64,000 nt of DNA, taken from assembly GCA_000696115.1 (NCBI GenBank), contig JJOH01000005.1:62001-126000 (forward strand), in the 5' to 3' direction. Origin of the DNA: Streptomyces olindensis. GTDB taxonomy: Bacteria > Actinomycetota > Actinomycetes > Streptomycetales > Streptomycetaceae. Both the position numbers and the translations under genes were made by a program. The notes beneath the pieces are model-generated. The model was not told where the DNA came from. It saw only the letters and a program-made list of their open reading frames with translations, and searched no databases. Shown piece by piece: positions 35,052 to 42,485 of this stretch. Position 1 is the first letter of the stretch, and each line of letters opens with the position of its first letter.

Positions 35052-35900
35052 TCAGCGGCGATCGCCCACGGCCCGGATCAGCTCGGACACCTTCACGAAC
35101 CGGAAGCCCTCGCGGCGCAGCCCGGGCACGATCGCCCGCACCGCCCGCTCCGTCGCCGGGGCGGCGCTGCGCGTGCAGTGCAGCACCACCACCGACCCCG
35201 GCCGCACCTCGTCCAGCACCTGCCGGGCGACCGCGTCCGCGTCGGTCTCGAACGCGTCGCCCCCGACGACGTCCCACTGCACGGCGGTCACACCGGTCGG
35301 CGTCAGCGCCCTGAGCGCCCGCCGGTCGTAACAGCCGCCCGGGAAACGGAAGTACGGCATCGGCTCGGGCACGCCCACCCTGCGGAAGGCCGCGTACGCC
35401 CGCTCCACGTCCGTCCGCATCCGCTCGGCGGGCACGGTCGGCAGGCCGTAGCAGTCCGGGGTGAACGCGTAGTGGCTGTAGGAGTGGTTGGCGACCTCGA
35501 AGAGCGGGTCGCGGCCGATGGAGCGGGCCTGGTCCGGGTACTGCTCGGCCCACCGCCCGGTCATGAACACGGTGGCCGGCACGCCCAGGGCCCGCAGCGT
35601 CGCGATCAGCCGGGGATGGTCGAACCGCTCACCCGCCGCCGCCCGCGCCCCCTGCCCGGCGGTCATGTCGGCGTCGAAGGTGAGCGCGACGGTCCTGCCG
35701 CCGGTGCGGGGCCCGTGCGCGAAGACGGGGGTCAGCCCGGCGGGGCCGGGGGCGAGCGTCGGGGGTCTCGACGGCGCCGCCGACACCGGCGGGGAGGTCC
35801 CCTGTGGGGAAGCCACCTGAGGGGCCCGGGCGGTCCCGCAGGCGGTGAGGGCCGCGCCCAGGGCGCACACGGCGGTGACACGGCGGAGAAGGGCGATCAT
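35052..35900 (-). CDS. Polysaccharide deacetylase lipoprotein (NodB domain)
   Basis: A 282-residue exported lipoprotein with lipobox ALTACG (Cys about 21) and a Pro/Ser-rich linker. The NodB (CE4) domain starts TVALTFDADMTAG (motif 1, catalytic Asp with metal Asp), followed by VANHSYSHYAFT (motif 2, metal His pair), PYFRFPGGCYD (motif 3) and VVVLHCT (motif 5). It probably removes acetyl groups from an extracellular or cell-wall glycan. It ends 18 nt upstream of the 59-residue protein's start and may be expressed with it. Confidence 0.88.
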   Translation of the reverse strand: MIALLRRVTAVCALGAALTACGTARAPQVASPQGTSPPVSAAPSRPPTLAPGPAGLTPVFAHGPRTGGRTVALTFDADMTAGQGARAAAGERFDHPRLIATLRALGVPATVFMTGRWAEQYPDQARSIGRDPLFEVANHSYSHYAFTPDCYGLPTVPAERMRTDVERAYAAFRRVGVPEPMPYFRFPGGCYDRRALRALTPTGVTAVQWDVVGGDAFETDADAVARQVLDEVRPGSVVVLHCTRSAAPATERAVRAIVPGLRREGFRFVKVSELIRAVGDRR

Positions 35901-35962
35901 CGTATGAAGATATGAACGGGATCGTCCTCTTATGCGTGCCGGAACCGGGTGTCACCCGGCCG

Positions 35963-37480
35963 TCAGCTGTCCCGCTGCTCCAGCGGCTTGGTCGCCGGGC
36001 CCTGGATCACCTTGCCGTCGGTGGCGAAACGGGAGCCGTGGCAGGGGCACTCCCAGGCCCGCTCGGCGGCGTTGAAGGCGACCAGGCAGCCCAGGTGGGT
36101 GCAGCGGGCGGAGACGGCGTGCAGGGTGCCGTCGTCGTCCCGGTAGACCGCGAGGCGGTGGCCGTCGGCGCGGACCACGGCGCCCTCGCCGGGCGGCAGG
36201 GACTCCACCGGCGGTGAGGGTCGCAGCCGGTCGCCCACGAAGTGCCCGGCGACCTTGGCCTGCGTCTTCAGGAACGACGGCGCCTCCCGCACGGCGGGCT
36301 TCAGCCGGCGCGGGTCGTACAGCCCGCTCCACGCGCACTCCTCGCCGGTGATCTGCGCGGTGAGGAGGCGGCCCGCCATCATGCCGCCGCTCATGCCCCA
36401 GCCACCGAAGCCGGTGGCCACGTAGGCGTGCCGTGCGCCCGGGTGCAGCGGGCCGACCATCGGCACGGTGTCGGTCGGGTCGTTGTCCTGCGTGGCCCAG
36501 CGGTGGGTGACGTCCAGGTCCGGGAAGTGCTCGGTGGCCCAGGCGGTGAGGCGTTCGAAAGCGGCCCGCGGATCACCCGTGCCCGGCGTGAAGTGCTCAC
36601 CGGTGACGACGAGCAGACGCCGGCCGCCCTCGTACGGTGCCGTGCGCACCGAGCGGGTGTTCTCGTCGGGCGTGATGAACATGCCGTCCGGGTCCTGGTC
36701 CGCGGGGATCGTCCCGGCGACGACCAGTTCGCGCCTGGGCGTCAGCCGGGTGAAGAGCAGCGCCCGGTCGAAGATCGGGTAGTGCGTCGCGACGACGACG
36801 TCCCGGGCCCGGACCGTCGCCCCGGTGGTGGTCGACAGCCGGCACGGCTCGCCCTCGTCCAGGCCGAGGACGGTGGTGTCCTCGAAGATCCGCCCGCCGC
36901 GCCCGGTCAGGTCGGCGGCGAGGGCCAGCAGGTACTTGCGCGGATGGAACTGGGCCTGCCCGGTGACCCGGACCGCGCCCGCCACCGGGAAGGGCAGCCC
37001 GGTCTCCTCCACGAACGAGGCGGGCAGCCCGGCCTCGGCGGCGGCCCGTGCCTCGGCGCGCAGTTCGTCCACCCGGCCCGGATCGCAGGCGTAGGTGTAG
37101 GCGCTGCGGGTCTCCCAGTCGCAGTCGATGCCCAGCTCCTCGACGATCCCGGCCGCGCGCTCGATCGCCTCCGACTGGGAACGGGCGTACAGCCGGGCGC
37201 CCTCGGGGCCGCGGGTGCGCCGCAGCTTGTCGTAGACGAGCGTGTGCAGGGCGGTGACCTTGGCGGTGGTGTGCCCGGTGACCCCGGCCGCGATCCGCCC
37301 GGACTCCAGCACCGCCACGCTCCGGCCGGCCCGCGTCAACTCCCACGCCGTGCACAGCCCGGCGATCCCGCCGCCGATCACCGCCACGTCGACGTCCAGG
37401 TCCTCCGCCAGCGCGGGGTGGCGGCCGTCCGGTGCCGTCTGAAGCCAGTACGAGCTGCTGACCTGCTGCTTCTCGCTCAT
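35963..37480 (-). CDS. FAD-dependent oxidoreductase with C-terminal Rieske domain
   Basis: A 505-residue two-domain protein. The DAO-fold FAD part covers about 1-400 (VAVIGGGIAGLCTAWELTRAGRSVAVLE; ATGFGGWGMSGGMMAGRLL). The last 75 residues are a Rieske [2Fe-2S] domain with both ligand pairs, ARCTHLGCLV and WECPCHGSRF. Such YhfW-type fusions are widespread, and the natural electron donor and substrate are unknown. It is divergent from the arsR-like gene, sharing a 98-bp region that contains the arsR promoter. Confidence 0.88.
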   Translation of the reverse strand: MSEKQQVSSSYWLQTAPDGRHPALAEDLDVDVAVIGGGIAGLCTAWELTRAGRSVAVLESGRIAAGVTGHTTAKVTALHTLVYDKLRRTRGPEGARLYARSQSEAIERAAGIVEELGIDCDWETRSAYTYACDPGRVDELRAEARAAAEAGLPASFVEETGLPFPVAGAVRVTGQAQFHPRKYLLALAADLTGRGGRIFEDTTVLGLDEGEPCRLSTTTGATVRARDVVVATHYPIFDRALLFTRLTPRRELVVAGTIPADQDPDGMFITPDENTRSVRTAPYEGGRRLLVVTGEHFTPGTGDPRAAFERLTAWATEHFPDLDVTHRWATQDNDPTDTVPMVGPLHPGARHAYVATGFGGWGMSGGMMAGRLLTAQITGEECAWSGLYDPRRLKPAVREAPSFLKTQAKVAGHFVGDRLRPSPPVESLPPGEGAVVRADGHRLAVYRDDDGTLHAVSARCTHLGCLVAFNAAERAWECPCHGSRFATDGKVIQGPATKPLEQRDS

Positions 37481-37541
37481 GGAGCACCGAGTACCCCCGT
37501 GCGTCCGCTTCAGTGTCCGGCGTGCCGCCGCTCCGGGGAGC

Positions 37542-37570
37542 TTTACAGAAGGGGCCGGCAGGGCTAACGT
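37542..37570 (+). promoter_or_regulatory. Predicted promoter of the arsR-like gene
   Basis: TTTACA (37542-37547), a 17-nt spacer and TAACGT (37565-37570) form a plausible -35/-10 pair. Transcription would begin about 7 nt past the -10, at or next to the ATG at 37579, so the message is predicted to be leaderless; no Shine-Dalgarno is present near the ATG. Confidence 0.6.
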
Positions 37571-37587
37571 ACAACCAAATGGTTGTA
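37570..37587. promoter_or_regulatory. Operator overlapping arsR-like start codon
   Basis: TACAACC-AAAT-GGTTGTA is a perfect 7-bp inverted repeat around four bases. It spans the last base of the -10 through codons 1-3 of the gene. An ArsR-type protein bound here would block its own promoter, so autoregulation is likely. Confidence 0.65.
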
Positions 37588-38007
37588 GATGAGTCGAGTG
37601 ACGAGACGGTGGACCGGCTGTTCCACGCCCTGGCCGACACCACGCGCCGGGACATACTGCGCCGCTGCGTGCGCGGGGAGCTGTCGGTGTCCCGGCTGGC
37701 CGAGGCCTATCCGATGAGCTTCGCCGCGGTGCAGAAGCACGTCGCGGTGCTGGAGCGGGCCGGTCTCGTCACCAAGCAGCGCAGCGGACGGGAGCAGCTC
37801 GTGCGCACCGACCCCGACGCGGTGGGCCGTGCGCGCCAGGCCCTCGACGAACTCGAGTCGGCCTGGCGCGGGCGGGTGGACCGGATGGCCCGGCTGCTCG
37901 CCGACGAGCCCCGAAGCGACGAGCCCGGAAGCGACGAGCCCCGGACCTCCACGCCGCGAGCCTTCGACCCCGACGAGAAGAACACCACGGAAGGATCCGA
38001 GAGATGA
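37579..38007 (+). CDS. ArsR-family winged-helix regulator
   Basis: A 142-residue repressor with the ArsR HTH (RLFHALADTTRRDILRRCVRGELSVSRLAEAYPMSFAAVQKHVAVLERAGLVT-like, residues about 11-65) and no metal-binding Cys motif, so it is of the non-metal (SdpR/AHSA1-linked) class. The C-terminal third is a low-complexity acidic tail with repeated RSDEP/GSDEP. Its stop overlaps the AHSA1 gene start (ATGA). Many Streptomyces ArsR-AHSA1 pairs of this layout are known. The ATG at 37579 lies within a palindromic operator. Confidence 0.87.
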   Translation: MVVDESSDETVDRLFHALADTTRRDILRRCVRGELSVSRLAEAYPMSFAAVQKHVAVLERAGLVTKQRSGREQLVRTDPDAVGRARQALDELESAWRGRVDRMARLLADEPRSDEPGSDEPRTSTPRAFDPDEKNTTEGSER

Positions 38008-38489
38008 GCGTCACCAGTGTCGACAAGGACCTCGACAACCTCACCCTCACCCTGATCGCCGACTTCGCCGCCCCGCTCGAGCGGGTGTGGCGGCTGTGGG
38101 CCGATCCCCGGCAGCTGGAGCGCTGGTGGGGCCCGCCGTCCTACCCGGCGACCGTGGAGGAGCACGATCTGACCCCCGGCGGGGAGGTCACCTACTACAT
38201 GACCGGCCCGGAGGGCGACCGGTACCGCGGCTGGTGGCGGATCACCTCGGTCACCGAGCCCGCCTCCCTGGAGTTCACCGACGGTTTCGCCGACGACGAC
38301 GGCAAGCCGAAGGACGACATGCCGACCACCTCCGTGCGGGTGCGGCTCACCGAGCACGAGGGCGGCACCCGCATGGAGTTGCGCTCCCTGTTCGACACCC
38401 GCGAGCAGATGGAGCAGCTGGCCGCCATGGGCATGGAGGAGGGCCTGAAGGAGTCCGTCGGCCAGATCGACGCCCTGCTCGCCGCCTGA
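38004..38489 (+). CDS. SRPBCC/AHSA1-family protein
   Basis: A 161-residue START-like protein: LTLIADFAAPLERVWRLWADPRQLERWWGPPSYPA is the typical AHSA1 N-terminus, and a final helix closes the hydrophobic cavity. Members bind hydrophobic ligands or act as Hsp90 co-chaperone-like domains; no catalytic residues are evident. Translation is coupled to the arsR-like gene. It is convergent with PPK2, separated by only 7 bp. Confidence 0.87.
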   Translation: MSVTSVDKDLDNLTLTLIADFAAPLERVWRLWADPRQLERWWGPPSYPATVEEHDLTPGGEVTYYMTGPEGDRYRGWWRITSVTEPASLEFTDGFADDDGKPKDDMPTTSVRVRLTEHEGGTRMELRSLFDTREQMEQLAAMGMEEGLKESVGQIDALLAA

Positions 38490-38496
38490 CCGGCGC

Positions 38497-39351
38497 TCAG
38501 GACTCCCCGAGCAGCCGCTTCCGGCACTCCGCCACGTCGAAGTCCGGCTCCGGATACCGCGGGTCCAGTTCCCGCAGGTGCTCCAGGAGCAGCGTGCTGA
38601 CCGCCCAGTTGCGGTACCACTTGTGGTCGGCCGGCACCAGGTACCAGGGCGCGTACGAGGTGCCGCAGCGCTCCAGGGCGATCTCGTAAGCCTCCTGGTA
38701 CGCGGGCCACAGGGCGCGGTCGTCGATGTCGGAGGGCGCGAACTTCCAGCGCTTGTCCGGCCTGTCCAGGCGCCTGAGCAGCCGGCGGCGCTGCTCGTCG
38801 AAGGAGAGGTGCAGGAAGCACTTGACCAGGGTCACGCCGTCGTCGGCGAGGGACTTCTCGAAGCGGTTGATCAGCTCGTAGCGGCTGTCGACCTCGGCGG
38901 CGGGGGCGAGGCCGCGGACGCGGGCGACCAGCACGTCCTCGTAGTGGGAGCGGTCGAAGATGCCCAGTTCGCCTGGGAGCGGGAGCGCCTTCTCGACGCG
39001 CCACAGGAAGGGGTGCGCCCGCTCCTCCTCGGTGGGGGTCCGGAACGCGGTGATCCGGCAGCCGGACGGGTTGAGCAGCCCGATGACGTGCTTGACCGTG
39101 CCGCCCTTGCCGCTGGTGTCCATGCCCTGCAGGACCAGCAGGACGCGGCGCCGGTCACCCGCGGTGCTCGCGGCCCACAGCCGTTCCTGGAGGCCGGCGA
39201 GGCGTTCGCCGATCCTGGCCGTGGCGGCCTTGCCCGCCGCCTTGCCGTCCGGGCCGCCGGGGGTGGCAGCGGCGTCATGGGCGGACAGGTCGACCGGCTC
39301 GCCGCCGGGGAGACACAGCCGTTTCCGCAACGAGGTCCTGTCCTTCCGCAC
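38497..39351 (-). CDS. ppk2: Polyphosphate kinase 2 family phosphotransferase
   Basis: A 284-residue PPK2-type enzyme. Walker A VLQGMDTSGKGGTVKHV, Walker B IFDRSHYEDVLVARV, lid Arg residues and the family motif WKFAPSDIDDRALWPAY are present. PPK2 enzymes transfer phosphate between polyphosphate and nucleotides; the class I length fits NDP phosphorylation but direction cannot be told. The start is GTG 39351. Confidence 0.9.
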   Translation of the reverse strand: MRKDRTSLRKRLCLPGGEPVDLSAHDAAATPGGPDGKAAGKAATARIGERLAGLQERLWAASTAGDRRRVLLVLQGMDTSGKGGTVKHVIGLLNPSGCRITAFRTPTEEERAHPFLWRVEKALPLPGELGIFDRSHYEDVLVARVRGLAPAAEVDSRYELINRFEKSLADDGVTLVKCFLHLSFDEQRRRLLRRLDRPDKRWKFAPSDIDDRALWPAYQEAYEIALERCGTSYAPWYLVPADHKWYRNWAVSTLLLEHLRELDPRYPEPDFDVAECRKRLLGES

Positions 39352-39401
39352 CGCCGGGCCCCCTTTTTCGATGCTTCGATGCCTGTGCCTCGATGGTCCG
39401 G

Positions 39402-39432
39402 CGGGGCGCCGGGTCGCGCACCCGGCGCCCCG
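39402..39432 (-). terminator. Terminator after phoX-like gene
   Basis: A perfect 13-bp inverted repeat CGGGGCGCCGGGT (39402-39414) / ACCCGGCGCCCCG (39420-39432) with a 5-nt loop, 19 nt past the PhoX stop. Confidence 0.75.
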
Positions 39433-39451
39433 GCCGGCAGCGGCCTCGCGC

Positions 39452-40834
39452 CTACCGGCGCCAGGGGCCCGTCACCGCGAACGTGGTGCCGGGCCGGTAG
39501 CAGTTGACGTACATCGTCTCGCCGTCGGGGGAGAACGTCACCCCGGCGAACTCACCCCACTCCGGTTCCTCCGGGGTCCCGATGTCCTGGCGGTTGCGGG
39601 CCATTGCGTACACCTCGCCGCGCCTGGTCACGCCGTACACGTGCTGGGCGCCCTCGCCGTCCTCGCAGACCATGAGGCCGCCGCTGGGCGCCAGGCAGAT
39701 GTTGTCCGGCGACTCGCCCGGCAGCTGCACGTCGGTGTCAGGCCCGAAGACGATCACCAGGGTCAGCCGCCGCCGGTCCGGGTCGTAGCGCCAGACCTGC
39801 CCGAAGTGGTCGGCCGCCGATCCCTCCGCGCTGCGGGCGAAGGACGACACGAAGTACACCGACCGGCCGCCCCAGTAGCAGCCCTCCAGCTTCTGCGCGT
39901 GCGTGATGCCCCGGCGGCCGAAGTCCTGCAGCCGGATCGGCGTCCGCGCCGCCTGCGGGTCCGGTACGTCCACCCACTCGATGCCGTCGAACGCGGCGCC
40001 GGTCTCCTGGACCGAGGACAGGTCCGGGACGTCGGGCACGCGCATGGCCTGGAGCCGGCCGCCCGCGCGCAGCGAACCCCGGCCGCCCAGCGGCCGGTCC
40101 GGCAGGAAGCGGTAGAAGAGACCGAACGGCTTCTGGAAGGCGTCCTCCGTCTCGTACACCACGCCGCACCGGGGGTCGACGGCGATCGCCTCGTGCTGGA
40201 AGCGGCCCATCGCGGTCAGCGGTACGGCTCCGGTGCGGCGCGGGTCGACCGGGTCGACCTCGAAGATGAAGCCGTGGTCCTTGGCGTAGCCGTTGGTGCC
40301 CGCCTTGTCCTCGGTCTCCTCGCAGGTCAGCCAGGTGCCCCACGGGGTGGGCCCGCCCGCGCAGTTGACGGCGGTGCCGGCGATCGCGACGCGCTCCGAC
40401 AGGACGTGGTTGCGGGAGTCCAGGGTCAGGGCCGTGCAGCCGCCCTTGCCCGCCGGGTCGTACGTGAGGCCCTCGACCGCCGGGACCGGGACCTTGCCGT
40501 CGGCGCGGTTCTCGTGGTTGCGGACGAGGTGGACCCGGCCGCCTCTGCCCTCGAAGGCCGACATGCCGTCGTGGTTGGAGGGGACCGCGCCCTCGCCGGA
40601 GCGGAGCGGGTCGCCCTCGCGGGAGAGGACCCGGTAGCGGAAACCTTTCGGCAGGTCGAGCAGTCCCTTCGGGTCGGGGACGAGCGGGCCGTAGCCGGTG
40701 CGGCCGAGGCCCTGTGCGGCGGCGGTACCGGCGAAGAGTTCGGACAGGGCACCGGAGAACGCGATCCCGATGCCCAGGGCGCCTGCCCCGGCGAGTGCCT
40801 CACGTCGTGTGGCGGAACGACCGGTCGTGGTCAT
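39452..40834 (-). CDS. PhoX-type phosphatase (DUF839), Tat-exported
   Basis: A 460-residue secreted protein. The twin-arginine signal is SATRREALAGAGALGIGIAFSGAL-like with cleavage after FAGTAAA. The mature protein matches PhoX/DUF839: VPSNHDGMSAFEGRGG, LVRNHENR, GTWLTCEETED, EAIAVDPRCGVVYETEDAF and SPDNICLAPSGGLMVCEDG carry the acidic residues that bind Ca2+/Fe3+ in PhoX. PhoX enzymes are extracellular alkaline phosphatases, but many DUF839 homologues are untested. The ATG at 40834 follows AGGAAGG by 7 nt. No PHO box was confirmed. Confidence 0.85.
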   Translation of the reverse strand: MTTTGRSATRREALAGAGALGIGIAFSGALSELFAGTAAAQGLGRTGYGPLVPDPKGLLDLPKGFRYRVLSREGDPLRSGEGAVPSNHDGMSAFEGRGGRVHLVRNHENRADGKVPVPAVEGLTYDPAGKGGCTALTLDSRNHVLSERVAIAGTAVNCAGGPTPWGTWLTCEETEDKAGTNGYAKDHGFIFEVDPVDPRRTGAVPLTAMGRFQHEAIAVDPRCGVVYETEDAFQKPFGLFYRFLPDRPLGGRGSLRAGGRLQAMRVPDVPDLSSVQETGAAFDGIEWVDVPDPQAARTPIRLQDFGRRGITHAQKLEGCYWGGRSVYFVSSFARSAEGSAADHFGQVWRYDPDRRRLTLVIVFGPDTDVQLPGESPDNICLAPSGGLMVCEDGEGAQHVYGVTRRGEVYAMARNRQDIGTPEEPEWGEFAGVTFSPDGETMYVNCYRPGTTFAVTGPWRR

Positions 40835-40924
40835 GCGGAAACCTTCCTGCTGGCGGACAGGAACTGTGATCCCGCTGTGTCTACCACCTGGCGCGGATGG
40901 CGGGAACCACGCGCGTAGCACGGG

Positions 40925-41794
40925 TCACTGCTCTACGGCGTGCCGCAGCTCCTCCAGGGCCTCCTTGGCCTCTTCCGCGTCGGCGACGGCGTGTTCCGCG
41001 TGTTCCGCGTGCTCCGTGGAGGTCTGACGGGCTGCCTCGGGGCCCCTCTCCAGGAACCGGAGCAGCTCCACCGGGATGGGCAGCACCAGCGTGGAGTTCT
41101 TCTCCGCCGCCACGGCCATCACGGTCTGCAGCAGCCGCAGTTGGAGCGCCGAGGGCGTGTCCGCCATCTGGTGGGCCGCCTGGGCCAGCTTCTTCGAGGC
41201 CTGGTACTCCGCGTCGGCGTTGATCAGCCGGGCCCGCCGCTCGCGGTCGGCCTCGGCCTGGCGGGCCATGGAGCGCTTCATGGTGTCCGGCAGGGACACG
41301 TCCTTGATCTCCACGCGGTCGATGGTCACGCCCCACTCCACGGCCGGGCTGTCGATCATCAGCTCCAGGCCCTGGTTGAGCTTCTCCCGGTTGGACAGCA
41401 GGTCGTCCAGCTCGCTCTTGCCGATGATCGAGCGCAGGGAGGTCTGTGCCATCTGCGAGACGGCGAAGCGGTAGTCCTCGACGTTGACGACCGCGGCCGC
41501 CGGGTCCACGACCTTGAAGTACACCACCGCGTCGACCCGCACGGTCACGTTGTCGCGGGTGATGCCCTCCTGGGCGGGGATGGGCATGGTCACGATCTGC
41601 AGGTTGACCTTGCGCATCCGGTCGATGGCCGGAACGACGAGGTTGAACCCGGGCCGCCGCACCTCCCCGTGCAGACGCCCGAGCCGGAAGACGACCCCGC
41701 GTTCGTACTGCTTGACGACCCGTGCCGCCGCGGCCAGGTACACCAGGCCGCCGGCGCAGACCGCCGCCACCGCCCCGATCAGCTCTTCGACCAT
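40925..41794 (-). CDS. SPFH/band-7 family (slipin) membrane protein
   Basis: A 289-residue stomatin-like protein: one N-terminal membrane segment (LIGAVAAVCAGGLVYLAAAARVVK), then the SPFH domain (YERGVVFRLGRLHGEVRRPGFNLVVPAIDRM; VTVRVDAVVYFKVVDP; EWGVTIDRVEIKDVSLPDTMKRSMARQAEADRERRARLI-like). A C-terminal helical region ends in a repetitive His/Ala/Glu stretch (EHAEHAEHAV) and a coiled coil. SPFH proteins form oligomeric membrane scaffolds. Its upstream region is the G-rich low-complexity tract. Confidence 0.88.
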   Translation of the reverse strand: MVEELIGAVAAVCAGGLVYLAAAARVVKQYERGVVFRLGRLHGEVRRPGFNLVVPAIDRMRKVNLQIVTMPIPAQEGITRDNVTVRVDAVVYFKVVDPAAAVVNVEDYRFAVSQMAQTSLRSIIGKSELDDLLSNREKLNQGLELMIDSPAVEWGVTIDRVEIKDVSLPDTMKRSMARQAEADRERRARLINADAEYQASKKLAQAAHQMADTPSALQLRLLQTVMAVAAEKNSTLVLPIPVELLRFLERGPEAARQTSTEHAEHAEHAVADAEEAKEALEELRHAVEQ

Positions 41795-42226
41795 GCCGAC
41801 CTCCCCGTCCAGAGGTCCCGTTTCGTCTGCTCCTGCAACGATATGCCTGGATCAGGGTGTGGGGCTATGCCCGGGGGCCGGGGCCGGGGCCGGGGCCGGG
41901 AGGCGGGGGCGGGGGCTGAGGGCCAGGGTGTCGGGGGGCCAGGGGTTCGGGGCTGGGACCGGGGACCGAGGGTCCGCGGGGCCGGGGACCCGGGGGCCAG
42001 GGGTCCGGGGCTGGGGGCCAGGGGGCCCAGGGCGCGGGAGCCGGGCCGCGGGCGCCAGGGGGCCGAGGGCTGAGGGCCAAGGCCCGAGGCGCGGGAGCCG
42101 AGCCCTCGGGCGCCAGGGGCCCGGGGCTGAGGGCCGGGGGCCAGGGGTCCGGGAGCCGGGGACCCGAGGACCCGGGGGCCAGTGGCCCGGGGTCCGGGGG
42201 CTGAGGTGGGGTCCCGGGGTCCGGGA

Positions 42227-42289
42227 GCTGAGGGCGGGGGTCAGGGGCCGGGGGGTGAGGGCTGAGGGCGGGGGTCAGGGGCCGGGGGG
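42227..42289 (+). repeat. 29-bp direct repeat pair within G-rich tract
   Basis: The 29-bp sequence at 42227-42255 (GCTGAGGGCGGGGGTCAGGG followed by GCCGGGGGG) recurs identically at 42261-42289, five bases later. Confidence 0.8.
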
Positions 42290-42298
42290 GGGGCTGAG

Positions 42299-42376
42299 GG
42301 CGGGGCCAGCGGTCCGGGGGCTGAGGCGGGGCCAGCGGTCCGGGGGCTGAGGCGGGGCCAGGGGTCCGGGGGCTGA
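42299..42376 (+). repeat. Three 26-bp tandem repeats within G-rich tract
   Basis: Units at 42299-42324, 42325-42350 and 42351-42376. The first two are identical (starting GGCGGGGCCAGCGG and ending GGGGGCTGA); the third differs by one base. Confidence 0.85.
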
Positions 42377-42485
42377 GGGCTGAGGGGCAGGGGTCCGGGA
42401 CGGGGCGACCGGGGGCGGACGTACGAGGGCCGGGGCGCGCATGGTGTGCGCGACCCGGCCCGGGGTGCCGGTGTGCGTGGACCGG

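Larger units (their letters stand above)
41871..42417. repeat. G-rich degenerate tandem repeat tract
   Basis: About 550 bp of strand-asymmetric low-complexity DNA built from units like GGGGCCAGGGGTCCGGGGCTGAG. It fills most of the 691-bp gap (41795-42485) between the SPFH start and the sulP stop, both minus strand. Runs of three or more G occur every few bases on the plus strand, so G-quadruplex formation is likely. No real gene is supported; the apparent plus-strand reading frames are compositional. Confidence 0.85.

Noticed and set aside
33967..35553. A 528-residue continuous frame joining the PTH2-like protein to upstream sequence
   Set aside because: The upstream half is the wrong frame of the NodB lipoprotein and of the 59-residue gene. 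The PTH2-like protein is complete from GTG 34728.
41871..42417. Repeated units suggested a CRISPR array, and long plus-strand reading frames suggested genes
   Set aside because: Repeats are degenerate, directly abutting and of one base composition, with no unique spacers. The reading frames encode only Gly/Arg/Pro low complexity.
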